In this document: positions 1 through 7,588 of the stretch, piece after piece
Position numbering within the stretch: the stretch's first letter is position 1
How the letters are laid out: every line of letters starts with the position of its first letter
DNA from: Elusimicrobiota bacterium
GTDB taxonomy: Bacteria > Elusimicrobiota > Elusimicrobia > UBA1565 > UBA9628
Reading direction: 5' to 3'
NCBI GenBank assembly: GCA_016212825.1
Contig: JACRDS010000035.1
Location: 1 to 32,235 of the forward strand
DNA length: 32,235 nucleotides
The notes under the pieces: generated by a model
The model's input: only the letters and a program-made list of their open reading frames with translations
Told to the model about the DNA's origin: nothing
Database searches by the model: none
Program-made: the position numbers and the translations under genes

Positions 1-303
1 GCCATCCCCCGCATCCGCGACTTCCGGGGCCTGGAGCCGCGCGGCTTCGACGGGACCGGGAACTTCAACCTGGGCCTGCGCGAGCAGATGATCTTCCCTG
101 AGATAAACGTCGAGAAGGTGTCCAAGCCCCGCGGCATGAACCTGACCTTCGTGATCAGCGGCGGCAGCGACGAGCGGAGCCTCGCGCTGCTGCGCGGCCT
201 GGGGATGCCGTTCAAGGCGGTGCCTGTACCGGCGGCCCCCTCCGCGAAGGGAGAACGGCTGCGCTCCGGGGACGACAGGCCCTTGCCTGTCGGAGGTAAC
301 TGA
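1..303 (+). CDS. rplE: 50S ribosomal protein L5 (C-terminal part, cut by window start)
   Basis: The frame is open from base 1 and gives the well-known C-terminal half of L5: an [10 protein letters not shown] segment, then a GNFNLGL and EQMIFPEI stretch, then the RGMNLTF strand and the final GLGMPF motif. L5 binds 5S rRNA in the central protuberance of the large subunit. The family normally stops right after GMPF, but this protein runs on for about 29 more residues rich in Pro, Ala, Gly and Arg, ending VGGN. The added tail is encoded partly by a perfect 8-bp hairpin that touches the ribosome binding site of the next gene. The stop is one base before the rpsN start, so the two are almost certainly translated from one message. 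Identity is certain; the start lies outside the window. Confidence 0.97.
   Translation, partial: AIPRIRDFRGLEPRGFDGTGNFNLGLREQMIFPEINVEKVSKPRGMNLTFVISGGSDERSLALLRGLGMPFKAVPVPAAPSAKGERLRSGDDRPLPVGGN
273..292 (+). promoter_or_regulatory. Hairpin touching the rpsN ribosome binding site
   Basis: CGACAGGC (273-280) and GCCTGTCG (285-292) form a perfect 8-bp stem with a CCTT loop. The last stem base is also the first base of the GGAGG Shine-Dalgarno sequence (292-296) of rpsN, whose ATG is at 305. It sits inside the unusual C-terminal extension of rplE. It lacks the bulged bases of the classical S8 binding site, so it is more likely a structural or translational-coupling element than an S8 operator. 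The structure is seen; a regulatory role is inferred. Confidence 0.4.
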
Positions 304-304
304 C

Positions 305-490
305 ATGGCGACGACAGCTTGGAAGGCGAAGACCCAGAAGACGCCGAAGTTCTCGACCCGGCAGCACAACCGCTGCCAGATCTGCGGCCGGCCCCGGGCG
401 TACTACCGGGACTTCGGCCTCTGCCGCATCTGCTTCCGCAAGATGGCGCACCTGGGGCAGATCCCGGGCGTCAAGAAATCCTCGTGGTAG
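305..490 (+). CDS. rpsN: 30S ribosomal protein S14, zinc-binding (type Z)
   Basis: The 61-residue product has the short, zinc-ribbon form of S14. Four cysteines make two CxxC knuckles (C24/C27 and C40/C43), and the protein ends in the typical [11 protein letters not shown] tail. The long S14 form (about 100 residues) lacks these cysteines. S14 sits in the head of the small subunit near the 16S 3' major domain. The ATG at 305 follows a strong GGAGG with an 8-base spacer and lies two bases after the rplE stop codon (301-303). The position between rplE and rpsH is the standard spc-operon place. Certain. Confidence 0.97.
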   Translation: MATTAWKAKTQKTPKFSTRQHNRCQICGRPRAYYRDFGLCRICFRKMAHLGQIPGVKKSSW

Positions 491-497
491 GGTGAAC

Positions 498-893
498 ATG
501 GACCAGATATCCGACCTCCTGACGCGCATCCGCAACGCCAATCTCCGACAGAAGGACCGCGTGGACGTGCCTCACGGCAAGCTCAAGATGGAGATCGTGC
601 GCATCCTCAAGGATGAGGGCTTCATCGCCAACTACAAGACCTTCTTCGCCAACGGGAACAAGCGCGGCACCATCCGCGTGTTCCTGAAGTACTCCCCGGA
701 GAAGGAAGCCGTGATCCGGGGCATCCAGCGCGTCTCCAAGCCCGGCCTGCGCATCTACCGCTCCTACCGCGACATCCCGCGGGTGCGCGGCGGGTTCGCC
801 GTGACCATCCTCTCCACCCCCCAGGGAGTGCTCACGGACAAGCAGGCCAAGGACAAGAAGGCGGGCGGGGAGATCCTCTGTCAGGTCTGGTGA
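498..893 (+). CDS. rpsH: 30S ribosomal protein S8
   Basis: The 131-residue product starts MDQISDLLTRIRNAN and ends with ILCQVW, both diagnostic of S8. Its length is the family norm (about 130). S8 binds the central domain of 16S rRNA and in Escherichia coli is the translational repressor of the spc operon. I chose ATG 498 because AGGG (489-492) gives a Shine-Dalgarno with a 5-base spacer; an in-frame GTG at 492 would add two residues but overlaps that site. The gene follows rpsN by seven bases and is followed by rplF after seven more. The C-terminal part has a family motif GKAGGEI-like loop written here as KKAGGEI. Certain. Confidence 0.96.
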   Translation: MDQISDLLTRIRNANLRQKDRVDVPHGKLKMEIVRILKDEGFIANYKTFFANGNKRGTIRVFLKYSPEKEAVIRGIQRVSKPGLRIYRSYRDIPRVRGGFAVTILSTPQGVLTDKQAKDKKAGGEILCQVW

Positions 894-900
894 GGCGAAC

Positions 901-1485
901 ATGAGCCGAATAGGAAAGATGCCGGTCGTCATCCCCCAGGGCGTGCAGGTCTCGGTCGGACAGGGACTGGTCACCGCGAAGGGGCCCAAGGGCCAGCTGC
1001 AGCAGACGCTGCACCGGCTCGTCAAGGCCGAGGTCAAGGACGGGAAGGTCCTGCTGACCGCGGACCTCAAGGCCGACCGGACCGCGTCCGCCATCTACGG
1101 CATGAGCCGGGCGCGCATCAACAACATGGTCCAGGGCGTGGCGGTCGGCTTCGCCAAGGTCCTCGACATCGTGGGCCTGGGCTTCCGGGCCGAGGTCCAG
1201 GGCCAGCAGCTGACCCTGAGCCTGGGCAAGTCCCACCCCGTGAAGTTCACGGCCCCGGCCGGCATCACCCTCAGCGTGGACCCGAAGAAGACCCAGATCA
1301 CCGTGGCGGGCCCGGACAAGGACCTGGTGGGCGAGACCGCCTCCAAGATCCGCGGCCTGCGCGAGCCCGAGCCCTACAAGGGCACGGGCATCCGCTATCA
1401 GGGCGAGTACATCCGCAAGAAGGCGGGCAAGACCGCGGCGGGAGCCGGTGTCGGAGCGGCCGGCGGCGCGGGCGCCAAGAAATAG
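901..1485 (+). CDS. rplF: 50S ribosomal protein L6
   Basis: The N-terminus MSRIGKMPV and the C-terminal signature EPYKGTGIRYQGE with following KKAGK identify L6, which has two similar alpha/beta domains and lies near the factor-binding site and helix 97 of 23S rRNA. The product is 194 residues against the usual 175-180. The excess is a C-terminal run of Ala, Gly and Val with a final GAKK. The stop at 1485 is followed 12 bases later by rplR. Another Ala/Gly-rich tail of the kind seen on several ribosomal proteins in this window. Identity certain. Confidence 0.97.
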   Translation: MSRIGKMPVVIPQGVQVSVGQGLVTAKGPKGQLQQTLHRLVKAEVKDGKVLLTADLKADRTASAIYGMSRARINNMVQGVAVGFAKVLDIVGLGFRAEVQGQQLTLSLGKSHPVKFTAPAGITLSVDPKKTQITVAGPDKDLVGETASKIRGLREPEPYKGTGIRYQGEYIRKKAGKTAAGAGVGAAGGAGAKK

Positions 1486-1497
1486 GGACCGATCAAC

Positions 1498-1857
1498 ATG
1501 AAAGACAAGTGGACGCGATACGAATACCGGCAGCGGCGCACCCGTGAGAAGCTCGCGCAGCGCCCCGATGGGCGGCCGCGCCTGAGCGTGACCCGCAGCC
1601 TGAAGTACCTCTACGCCCAGGTCATCGACGACGTCCAGGGCAAGACCCTGGCCTTCGCCTCCTCGCTCTCCAAGGAGCTCAAGAGCGAAAAGGCGGGCAA
1701 GAACCTCGTCTCGGCCAAGAAGGTCGGCGAGCTCATCGCCAAGAAAGCGCTGGCCGCCGGCATCAAGAAGGTGGCTTTCGACCGGGGCGGCCGGGTCTAC
1801 CACGGCCGCATCAAGGCCCTGGCCGAGGCGGCGCGGGCCGGCGGATTGGAGTTCTAG
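1498..1857 (+). CDS. rplR: 50S ribosomal protein L18
   Basis: The 119-residue product has the L18 hallmarks: an Arg-rich start ([13 protein letters not shown]), [20 protein letters not shown], a central K-rich segment and the terminal [21 protein letters not shown] block with the end GGLEF. L18 binds 5S rRNA and anchors it to the large subunit, next to L5. The length is normal, without the low-complexity extensions found on its neighbours. It starts 12 bases after rplF and ends 10 bases before rpsE. Certain. Confidence 0.97.
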   Translation: MKDKWTRYEYRQRRTREKLAQRPDGRPRLSVTRSLKYLYAQVIDDVQGKTLAFASSLSKELKSEKAGKNLVSAKKVGELIAKKALAAGIKKVAFDRGGRVYHGRIKALAEAARAGGLEF

Positions 1858-1867
1858 GAGAACCATC

Positions 1868-2461
1868 ATGAGCGCAGAGATCCCCAGCACGCAGAATCCC
1901 ACTCCCGCCGCGCCGGCGCCGGCCGCGCAGCCGTCCCGCGGAGCGCCGGGGGGCCGGCGCTTCGACCGCGCGCCGCGGCGGCACGACCCCAACGCCCGCG
2001 CCGAGGACGGGTTCCGGGAGACGGTGGTGGCCATCAACCGCGTCTCCAAGACCGTCAAGGGCGGCAAGCGGTTCTCCTTCGCGGCCCTGGTCGTCATCGG
2101 CGACGGGGTCGGCACGGTCGGGTTCGGCCTGGGCAAAGCCCGCGAAGTGCAGGGCGCCATCCTGAAGGCCAACCACCAGGCGCGCAAGAACATCACCAAG
2201 TTCCCGCTCGTGGGCGACACCATCCCGCACGAGATCGTGGCCAAGTTCGGGGCCGGCAAGGTCTGGATGAAGCCCGCGGCTCCCGGCACCGGCGTCATCG
2301 CCGGCGGCGGGGTGCGGGCCGTGCTGGAGGCCGGCGGCGTCCGCAACATCCTCACCAAGAGCCTGGGCTCGAGCAACGCTTTCAACATGGTCGGCGCGAC
2401 CCTGGAGTGCCTGCGCCGGCTGCGCACCAGTGAAGCCACCGCCAAGCTGCGCGGCAAATAG
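1868..2461 (+). CDS. rpsE: 30S ribosomal protein S5 with N-terminal extension
   Basis: From about residue 45 the product is a standard S5: a [15 protein letters not shown] start, the [17 protein letters not shown] double-stranded RNA-binding region, GVGFG-like loop and a C-terminal [16 protein letters not shown] segment. S5 sits at the decoding site and mRNA entrance and affects accuracy. The protein is 197 residues, and the first 40 or so are an extra segment of Ala, Pro, Gln and Arg not found in typical S5. The ATG at 1868 follows AGGAG at 1856-1860 and no later start fits the domain better than one that would drop this extension. rpmD should come next but does not. Identity certain, extension as read. 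Confidence 0.96.
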   Translation: MSAEIPSTQNPTPAAPAPAAQPSRGAPGGRRFDRAPRRHDPNARAEDGFRETVVAINRVSKTVKGGKRFSFAALVVIGDGVGTVGFGLGKAREVQGAILKANHQARKNITKFPLVGDTIPHEIVAKFGAGKVWMKPAAPGTGVIAGGGVRAVLEAGGVRNILTKSLGSSNAFNMVGATLECLRRLRTSEATAKLRGK

Positions 2462-2471
2462 AGGAATGCCC

Positions 2472-2945
2472 ATGAGCGAGAAGAAGAACATCGATCTCAC
2501 CTCCCTGCGCCCGGCCATCGGCGCGCGGCGCCGCCCCATCCGTCTGGGCATGGGCGAGGGCTCCGGCACCGGGCAGACCGCGACGCGCGGCCAGAAGGGC
2601 CAGCGCAGCCGCTCCGGCGACGGCAAGATGTCCGGCTTCGAGGGCGGACAGACGCCCCTGATGCGCCGCATCCCCAAGCGCGGCTTCACCAACGGGCCCT
2701 TCCGGCGCCTCTACCAGGTGGTCTCCCTGGCGGACATCGAGCGGACCTTCCGCAACCAGAAGGAGGTCAACGTCGAGGCCCTGCGCATCCATGGCCTGGT
2801 CAAGGGCCGCCTGCCGGTCAAGGTCCTCGGCGACGGGAGCCTCAACTCCGCCTTCAAGATCAGCGCCCACGCCTTCTCCGGCTCCGCGCGCGAGAAGATC
2901 CAGAAGGCCGGCGGGGAGGCCGTGGTCATCGCCCAGAAGTCATGA
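2472..2945 (+). CDS. rplO: 50S ribosomal protein L15
   Basis: The 157-residue product shows the L15 signature: LTSLRPAIGARR, then the Gly/Arg-rich GMGEGSGTGQTATRGQKGQ segment that snakes into 23S rRNA, GFEGGQTPLMRRIPKRGF and a C-terminal globular part. The ATG at 2472 is preferred over ATG 2466 because GAGG (2461-2464) then has a 7-base spacer. The gene begins 10 bases after rpsE, which leaves no room for rpmD. Its stop overlaps the secY start as ATGA (2942-2945), a sign of coupled translation. Length is slightly above the usual 145-150. Certain. Confidence 0.96.
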   Translation: MSEKKNIDLTSLRPAIGARRRPIRLGMGEGSGTGQTATRGQKGQRSRSGDGKMSGFEGGQTPLMRRIPKRGFTNGPFRRLYQVVSLADIERTFRNQKEVNVEALRIHGLVKGRLPVKVLGDGSLNSAFKISAHAFSGSAREKIQKAGGEAVVIAQKS

Positions 2946-4276
2946 TTCAGCGCTTCACCGACGTCTTCGAGGTCCCGGACCTGCGCAAACGGGTGCTCTT
3001 CACCCTGGGAGCCATCGCCGTCTACCGGCTGGGGGCCGTCATCCCCATCCCGGGCATCAACGCCGACGCCATCCGGGCCATCTTCGAGGCCCAGAAGAAC
3101 AGCCTGCTGGGCTTCCTCAACATCTTCTCCGGCGGGGCTCTGGGGCGCTTCTCCATCTTCTCGATGGGCGTCATGCCCTACATCAACGCCTCCATCATCA
3201 TGAGCCTCCTGCAGGGCGCCCACGTGCTGCCCTACCTTGACCGTCTGCACAAGGAGGGGGAATTGGGGCGGCGCAAGCTCAACAGCCTGACCCGCTACCT
3301 GACCCTGTTCCTGGCCGCGTTCCAGTCGTTCGGATTGACGATCGCGGTGACCAAGATGCCCTCCCCGGGCAACATCCCCGTGGTCTCCAACCCGGACTGG
3401 GGTTTCTACATGATGACGGTCCTGACCCTGACCGCCGGGACCATCTTCATCATGTGGCTGGGCGAGCAGATGACCGAGAAGGGCATCGGCAACGGCATCT
3501 CGCTGCTCATCTTCGCGGGCATCGTGGAGCGCATCCCTTCCGCCATCTACAACGAGATCTCCCTGGTGCGCATGGAGGAGAAGGGGCTGCTCTCCGAACT
3601 CGCGGTCGCTGCCCTGCTCGTCGCGGTCATCATGTCCGTGGTCTGGGTGGAGACGGCCCAGCGCAAGATCCCGGTGCAGTACGCCAAGCGCGTGATCGGG
3701 CGCAAGATGTACGGCGGGGCGTCGAGCTACCTGCCCCTCAAGGTCGACCAGTCGGGCGTCATCGCGGTCATCTTCGCGGTCTCCCTGCTGACAGTTCCCA
3801 TGACGGTGGTGACCTTCGCCCCGCAGTCGCCCTGGGCCGTGAAGATGATGGAGTGGTGGAGCCGGGGCAACTGGCTCTACCAGATCCTCTACGCGGCCCT
3901 GGTGGTCTTCTTCTGCTATTTCTATAACTCGGTGTCCATCAATCCGACCGACCTGGCCGACAACATGAAGAAGTCCGGCGGCTTCGTGCCGGGCATCCGG
4001 CCGGGGGAGCCGACGGCCAAGTACATCGAGTGGGTGCTGGAGCGCATCACCCTGGGCGGGGCCCTGTTCGTGGCGGCCATCGCGGTGCTGCCCGACTACA
4101 TGCGCCAGCAGCTCAACGTCGGCTTCTTCTTCGGGGGGACTTCCCTGCTGATCGTGGTGGGCGTGGCCTTGGACACCATGGGCCAGCTGGAGGCGCACCT
4201 CATCATGCGCCACTACGAGGGCTTCCTCAAGAAAGGCCGCATCCAGCAGCGCTGGTTCAACGTGGGGAGCCAATGA
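2942..4276 (+). CDS. secY: Protein translocase channel subunit SecY
   Basis: The 444-residue product is a ten-helix membrane protein with SecY landmarks: an N-terminal VPDLRKRVLFTLGAIAVYRLG first span, the plug/TM2 region with GVMPYINASIIM, cytosolic loops with ARG/LYS-rich ribosome-contact sites (AQRKIPVQYAKR) and the C-terminal segment ending in HYEGFLKKGRI. SecY forms the membrane pore that receives nascent chains from the ribosome or from SecA. The start overlaps rplO by four bases and the stop overlaps adk by four bases (ATGA at 4273-4276), so stoichiometry is probably kept by coupling. Normal length. Certain. Confidence 0.97.
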   Translation: MIQRFTDVFEVPDLRKRVLFTLGAIAVYRLGAVIPIPGINADAIRAIFEAQKNSLLGFLNIFSGGALGRFSIFSMGVMPYINASIIMSLLQGAHVLPYLDRLHKEGELGRRKLNSLTRYLTLFLAAFQSFGLTIAVTKMPSPGNIPVVSNPDWGFYMMTVLTLTAGTIFIMWLGEQMTEKGIGNGISLLIFAGIVERIPSAIYNEISLVRMEEKGLLSELAVAALLVAVIMSVVWVETAQRKIPVQYAKRVIGRKMYGGASSYLPLKVDQSGVIAVIFAVSLLTVPMTVVTFAPQSPWAVKMMEWWSRGNWLYQILYAALVVFFCYFYNSVSINPTDLADNMKKSGGFVPGIRPGEPTAKYIEWVLERITLGGALFVAAIAVLPDYMRQQLNVGFFFGGTSLLIVVGVALDTMGQLEAHLIMRHYEGFLKKGRIQQRWFNVGSQ

Positions 4277-4929
4277 TCGTCATGCTGATAGGCGCGCCGG
4301 GCTCGGGGAAGGGGACGCAGTCGGCCCTGTTCTGCGAACGTTTCGCTTTCACGCATCTCTCCACCGGAGACATCTTCCGGGCCGAGATGGCCGCCCAGTC
4401 GGCCGTGGGCCGCAAGGCCGCGGAGTACGTCAACAGCGGCAAGCTCGTCCCCGACGAGATCGTCACCGAGATGGTGGCCGGCAAGCTCGACGACCTCAAG
4501 GGCGGGCGCTATCTGCTCGACGGATTCCCGCGCAACCTGGCCCAGGCCCAGTCCCTCTCCGGAATCCTGGCCAAGCGGGGCGCGGCTGTGGAGCTGGTCC
4601 TGTTCCTGGACCTGACCCAGGAGGAGGCCATGAAGAGACTGACCTCCCGGCGCATCTGCGGCGGCTGCGGCGAGGTCTTCAACGTCCTGACCCGGCTCCC
4701 TAGGGCCGAGGGCAAGTGCGACAAGTGCGGCAAGGACCTGGTCCAGCGCGAGGACGATTCCGAGGCCACGGCGCGCAAGCGGCTGATGGTCTACGAGGAC
4801 CTGACCCGCCCGCTAGTCGCCTACTACAAGGCCGAGGGCATCCTCCACGAGGTCGACGGCGGGCGCAGCCCCGACGCGGTGGCCGCCAGCCTCGCCGAGA
4901 TCGTGGCGCCGCAGCTGGGGGCCCGCTAG
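4273..4929 (+). CDS. adk: Adenylate kinase, zinc-LID form
   Basis: The 218-residue product catalyses ATP + AMP to 2 ADP in the cytosol. The P-loop GAPGSGKGT is at residues 7-15, the AMP-binding LSTGDIFR follows at 29-36, and LLDGFPR at 81-87 is the family signature. The LID holds two CxxC pairs (C129/C132, C149/C152), the structural zinc site found in Gram-positive and many other enzymes but not in that of Escherichia coli. R and D residues of the ARKR segment complete the site. The ATG overlaps the secY stop. Position between secY and map matches the spc operon of Firmicutes and many other phyla. Certain. Confidence 0.97.
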   Translation: MIVMLIGAPGSGKGTQSALFCERFAFTHLSTGDIFRAEMAAQSAVGRKAAEYVNSGKLVPDEIVTEMVAGKLDDLKGGRYLLDGFPRNLAQAQSLSGILAKRGAAVELVLFLDLTQEEAMKRLTSRRICGGCGEVFNVLTRLPRAEGKCDKCGKDLVQREDDSEATARKRLMVYEDLTRPLVAYYKAEGILHEVDGGRSPDAVAASLAEIVAPQLGAR

Positions 4930-4935
4930 GCCGAC

Positions 4936-5712
4936 ATGTTCTCCACCAAGACCATCGAACTCAAGAGCGCGGCCGAGCTGGACTGCATGCGCCGGGGAGC
5001 GGAGATCCTCTCCCAGGCGCTGGCCGCCGCCATGGCCGCGGTGCGGCCCGGGGCGACCACCCTCGAGCTCGACCGGGTCGCCGCCGCCGAGCTCGGTCGC
5101 CGCGGGGCCAAGCCCGCGTTCTTGGGCTATCGCGGCTTCCCGGCGTCTTTGTGCGTCTCGATCAACGACGAGATCATCCACGGCATTCCTTCCGCCGAAC
5201 GCCGCGTCCGCGAGGGCGACCTGGTCAGCCTGGACCTGGGCTGCCTCTACGATGGGTTCTACACGGACGCGGCCGCGACCGTGGGCGCGGGGAGCCTAGC
5301 GCCGGACGCGCAGAGGATTTTGGACGTGACCAAGGAGTCTCTGGCCGCGGGGATCGACGCCATGCGGCCGGACGGCCGGCTGGGCGACTACTCCGGGACC
5401 GTGCAGCGGCGGGTGGAGGCCGCGGGATTCTCCGTGGTGCGCGAGTTCGTGGGGCACGGCATCGGCCGGGCCCTGCACGAGGACCCGCCGGTGCCCAACT
5501 TCGGCCGGGCCGCGACCGGCCCGCGTCTGGTGCCCGGCATGGTCGTGGCGCTGGAGCCCATGGTCAACGCCGGCGGCTGGGAGGCGCGGACCCTGTCGGA
5601 CGGCTGGACCTGCGTGACCAAGGACGGCAGCCTCTCCGCGCATTTCGAGCATACGGTGGCCATGACCGCCCAGGGGCCTGAGATATTGACGTGGCATGGG
5701 CGGCGTTCCTAA
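4936..5712 (+). CDS. map: Methionine aminopeptidase type I
   Basis: The 258-residue product removes the initiator methionine from new proteins and uses two metal ions. All five metal ligands are visible and keep the spacing of the Escherichia coli enzyme with a shift of three: D100, D111, H174, E207 and E238. The catalytic histidine of the IHGIP motif is H82. There is no N-terminal SH3 or zinc extension, so this is type Ia. The ATG at 4936 is six bases after adk, with AGG at 4928-4930 as a modest ribosome binding site. The C-terminus (GRRS) overlaps nothing; infA follows after 14 bases. Certain. Confidence 0.96.
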   Translation: MFSTKTIELKSAAELDCMRRGAEILSQALAAAMAAVRPGATTLELDRVAAAELGRRGAKPAFLGYRGFPASLCVSINDEIIHGIPSAERRVREGDLVSLDLGCLYDGFYTDAAATVGAGSLAPDAQRILDVTKESLAAGIDAMRPDGRLGDYSGTVQRRVEAAGFSVVREFVGHGIGRALHEDPPVPNFGRAATGPRLVPGMVVALEPMVNAGGWEARTLSDGWTCVTKDGSLSAHFEHTVAMTAQGPEILTWHGRRS

Positions 5713-5726
5713 GGGGAAGACCGGAT

Positions 5727-5945
5727 ATGGTGAAGGAAGACAAGATCGAAGTGGAGGGCAGCATACTGGAGGCTCTCCCCAACGCGATGTTCCGAGTGGA
5801 GATCGCGCCCGGCAAGGTGGTCCTGGCGCACATCTCCGGGAAGATGCGCATGCATTACATCAAGATACTGCCCGGCGACAGGGTGCGGGTGGAGCTGTCG
5901 CCCTACGACCTGAGCCGCGGCCGGATCGTCTATCGGGAGCAATGA
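5727..5945 (+). CDS. infA: Translation initiation factor IF-1
   Basis: The 72-residue product is exactly the family length and is a single OB-fold: [22 protein letters not shown], a central [19 protein letters not shown] and the end [10 protein letters not shown]-1 blocks the A site during initiation. I place the start at ATG 5727; an earlier in-frame ATG at 5691 would add 12 residues that do not belong to the family and would overlap map. The GGGGAAG stretch at 5713-5719 is the likely ribosome binding site. rpmJ follows after one base. Certain. Confidence 0.96.
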   Translation: MVKEDKIEVEGSILEALPNAMFRVEIAPGKVVLAHISGKMRMHYIKILPGDRVRVELSPYDLSRGRIVYREQ

Positions 5946-5946
5946 G

Positions 5947-6060
5947 ATGAAGGTAAGAGCCAGCGTCAAGCCGATCTGTCAGAAGTGCAAGGTCGTCAAG
6001 CGCAACGGGGTGGTGCGGGTGCTCTGCAGCAACCCCAAGCACAAGCAACGTCAGGGCTAA
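5947..6060 (+). CDS. rpmJ: 50S ribosomal protein L36, zinc form
   Basis: A short gene of 37 codons reads [14 protein letters not shown], then [12 protein letters not shown] and finishes NPKHKQRQG. It has the zinc ligands C11, C14, C27 and H32 of the C+ form of L36, which lies near the base of the L7/L12 stalk. It begins one base after the infA stop (5943-5945), and rpsM follows after 12 bases with a clear AAGGAG. The place between infA and rpsM is the usual one. Certain despite the small size. Confidence 0.96.
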   Translation: MKVRASVKPICQKCKVVKRNGVVRVLCSNPKHKQRQG

Positions 6061-6072
6061 GGAGATAATGAG

Positions 6073-6474
6073 ATGGCACGCGTAGCCGGAGTGGATCTGC
6101 CGAAGAACAAGAGGATCGACGTGGCCTTGTGCTACGTCTACGGGATCGGACGGACGACGGCGCAGGAGATCATCGGCCGGCTCAGCGGCCAGGTGGATCC
6201 CAAGACCCGGGTGAAGGACCTGACCGAGCAGCAGGCCAGTCTCATCAACAATCTGATCGTCAAGGAGTACAAGGTGGAGGGCGAGCTTCGTCGAGAGCTC
6301 TCCGGGCACCTCCAGCGGCTCCAGGAGATCGGCAGCTACCGCGGCTTCCGCTACCGTCGCAACCTTCCGGTCCGGGGCCAGCGCACGCGCACCAACGCGC
6401 GCACCCGCCGCGGCCGCCGCAAGACCGTCGGCGTGGGCAAGGCCGTCGATAAGCCGGCCGCTCCCAAGGCGTGA
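6073..6474 (+). CDS. rpsM: 30S ribosomal protein S13
   Basis: The 133-residue product begins [19 protein letters not shown] and contains the helix-two-turn-helix region [10 protein letters not shown] and the C-terminal GLPVRGQRT-like element written [19 protein letters not shown]13 is in the head of the small subunit and contacts the P-site tRNA and the L5 bridge. The end is Lys, Ala and Pro rich ([10 protein letters not shown]), a few residues longer than typical. AAGGAG at 6059-6064 gives an 8-base spacer to the ATG; an out-of-frame ATG at 6068 is not used. First gene of the alpha operon. Certain. Confidence 0.97.
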   Translation: MARVAGVDLPKNKRIDVALCYVYGIGRTTAQEIIGRLSGQVDPKTRVKDLTEQQASLINNLIVKEYKVEGELRRELSGHLQRLQEIGSYRGFRYRRNLPVRGQRTRTNARTRRGRRKTVGVGKAVDKPAAPKA

Positions 6475-6498
6475 TTTTAGAGAGGTAAGGAACAAGAT

Positions 6499-6942
6499 AT
6501 GGCAGAAGAGAAACCCCAGACGCCCCCGACGCCGGCCCCCGCGGCCGCCGCTCCGGCCGCCAAGCCGCAGTCCGGAGCCAAGAAGTCCTGGAAGGGCCTG
6601 ACCTACGCGAAGGTCTACATCCAGTGCTCCTTCAACAACACGATCGTCTCCCTGGCCGACGAGCGCGGCGACGTCCTCGCCTGGGCTTCGGCGGGGGGCA
6701 ACGGGTTCCGCGGCACCAAGAAGGGCACGCCCTTCGCGGCCGGCATCACCGCCACCAAGATCGCCAAGCGCGCCCTGGAACTCGGGGTCAAGCAGGTCTC
6801 GGTCTTCATCAAGGGCCCCGGCCCGGGCCGGGAGACCGCGGTGCGCAGCCTGGGCAACGCGGGTCTCATCATCATCAGCCTCAAGGACGTCACGCCCCTT
6901 CCGCACAACGGCTGCCGTCCGCCCAAGGCCAGGAGGGTCTAA
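6499..6942 (+). CDS. rpsK: 30S ribosomal protein S11 with N-terminal extension
   Basis: From about residue 35 this is standard S11: YIQCSFNNTIVS, GDVLAWASAGGNGFRGTKKGTPFAA, GPGPGRETAVRSL and the terminal DVTPLPHNGCRPPKARRV. S11 forms the platform of the small subunit near the mRNA exit. The 147 residues exceed the usual 125-130 because of an N-terminal Ala/Pro-rich leader (PTPAPAAAAPAAKP). The leader is like those on S5 and the tail on L6. The rpsD start overlaps the stop by one base, and an AGGAGG inside the last codons serves rpsD. Certain. Confidence 0.97.
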   Translation: MAEEKPQTPPTPAPAAAAPAAKPQSGAKKSWKGLTYAKVYIQCSFNNTIVSLADERGDVLAWASAGGNGFRGTKKGTPFAAGITATKIAKRALELGVKQVSVFIKGPGPGRETAVRSLGNAGLIIISLKDVTPLPHNGCRPPKARRV

Positions 6943-7565
6943 TGCGCTATACCGGAGCCGTCTGCAAACTCTGCCGCCGCGAGCAGAACAAGCTCTTCCT
7001 CAAGGGCGACAAATGCCAGGTCAAGTGCACCCTGGACAAGCGGCCCATGCCGCCGGGGGCGGCCCGGCCCCAGCGGGGGAAGCCCTCCGCCTTCTCTGTC
7101 CGCCTGCGCGAGAAGCAGAAGCTGCGCCGTCTGGTGTCCATGGCCGAGAAGCCTTTCGAGCGGATGGTGACGCAAGCCTCGCAGAGCCCGGAGGCCTCCG
7201 GAGACCACCTCCTGCGCGCCCTGGAACTGCGCCTCGACAATGTGGTGCGGCGCATGGGCCTGGCCACCTCGCTCAAGCAGGCGCGCCAGCTGGTCCGCCA
7301 CGGCCACATCAAGGTGGGGGGCAAGCGCATCGGCATCCCGTCCTACGGCATCCAGGCCGGCGACGTCATCTCGCTGGAGCCCAAGTACCGGGGCAACGTG
7401 GGGATCAAGCTCAGCCTGGAGACGGCCAAGAGGCTCAACCAGAGGCCGAGCTACATGACGTTCGACGAGGCGGAGTTCGCCGCCAAGATCGTGCGCCTGC
7501 CGGAACGGGCCGAGATGTCGTTCCCGGTCAACGAGCAGCTGATCATCGAGTACTATTCCAAGTAG
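6942..7565 (+). CDS. rpsD: 30S ribosomal protein S4, zinc form
   Basis: The 207-residue product has an N-terminal zinc site (C8, C11, C25, C29) and the S4 RNA-binding domain around residues 95-160 with LDNVVRRMGLA, ARQLVRHGHIKVGGKR and PSYGIQAGDVI. It ends in the family MSFPVNEQLIIEYYSK block. S4 starts 30S assembly by binding the 5' domain of 16S rRNA and, in Escherichia coli, represses the alpha operon. The ATG at 6942 shares one base with the rpsK stop, and AGGAGG at 6931-6936 has a 5-base spacer. Together with S14, L36 and Adk the window uses the cysteine-bearing versions throughout. Certain. Confidence 0.97.
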   Translation: MRYTGAVCKLCRREQNKLFLKGDKCQVKCTLDKRPMPPGAARPQRGKPSAFSVRLREKQKLRRLVSMAEKPFERMVTQASQSPEASGDHLLRALELRLDNVVRRMGLATSLKQARQLVRHGHIKVGGKRIGIPSYGIQAGDVISLEPKYRGNVGIKLSLETAKRLNQRPSYMTFDEAEFAAKIVRLPERAEMSFPVNEQLIIEYYSK

Positions 7566-7588
7566 GGGAGCGAGGGAGATAGGGAGCC

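Noticed and set aside
2711-4273. Long minus-strand open frame (520 codons) opposite rplO and secY
   Set aside because: It is the mirror of a conserved gene in GC-rich DNA. Its product is His, Asp and Gly rich, has no domain and no ribosome binding site.
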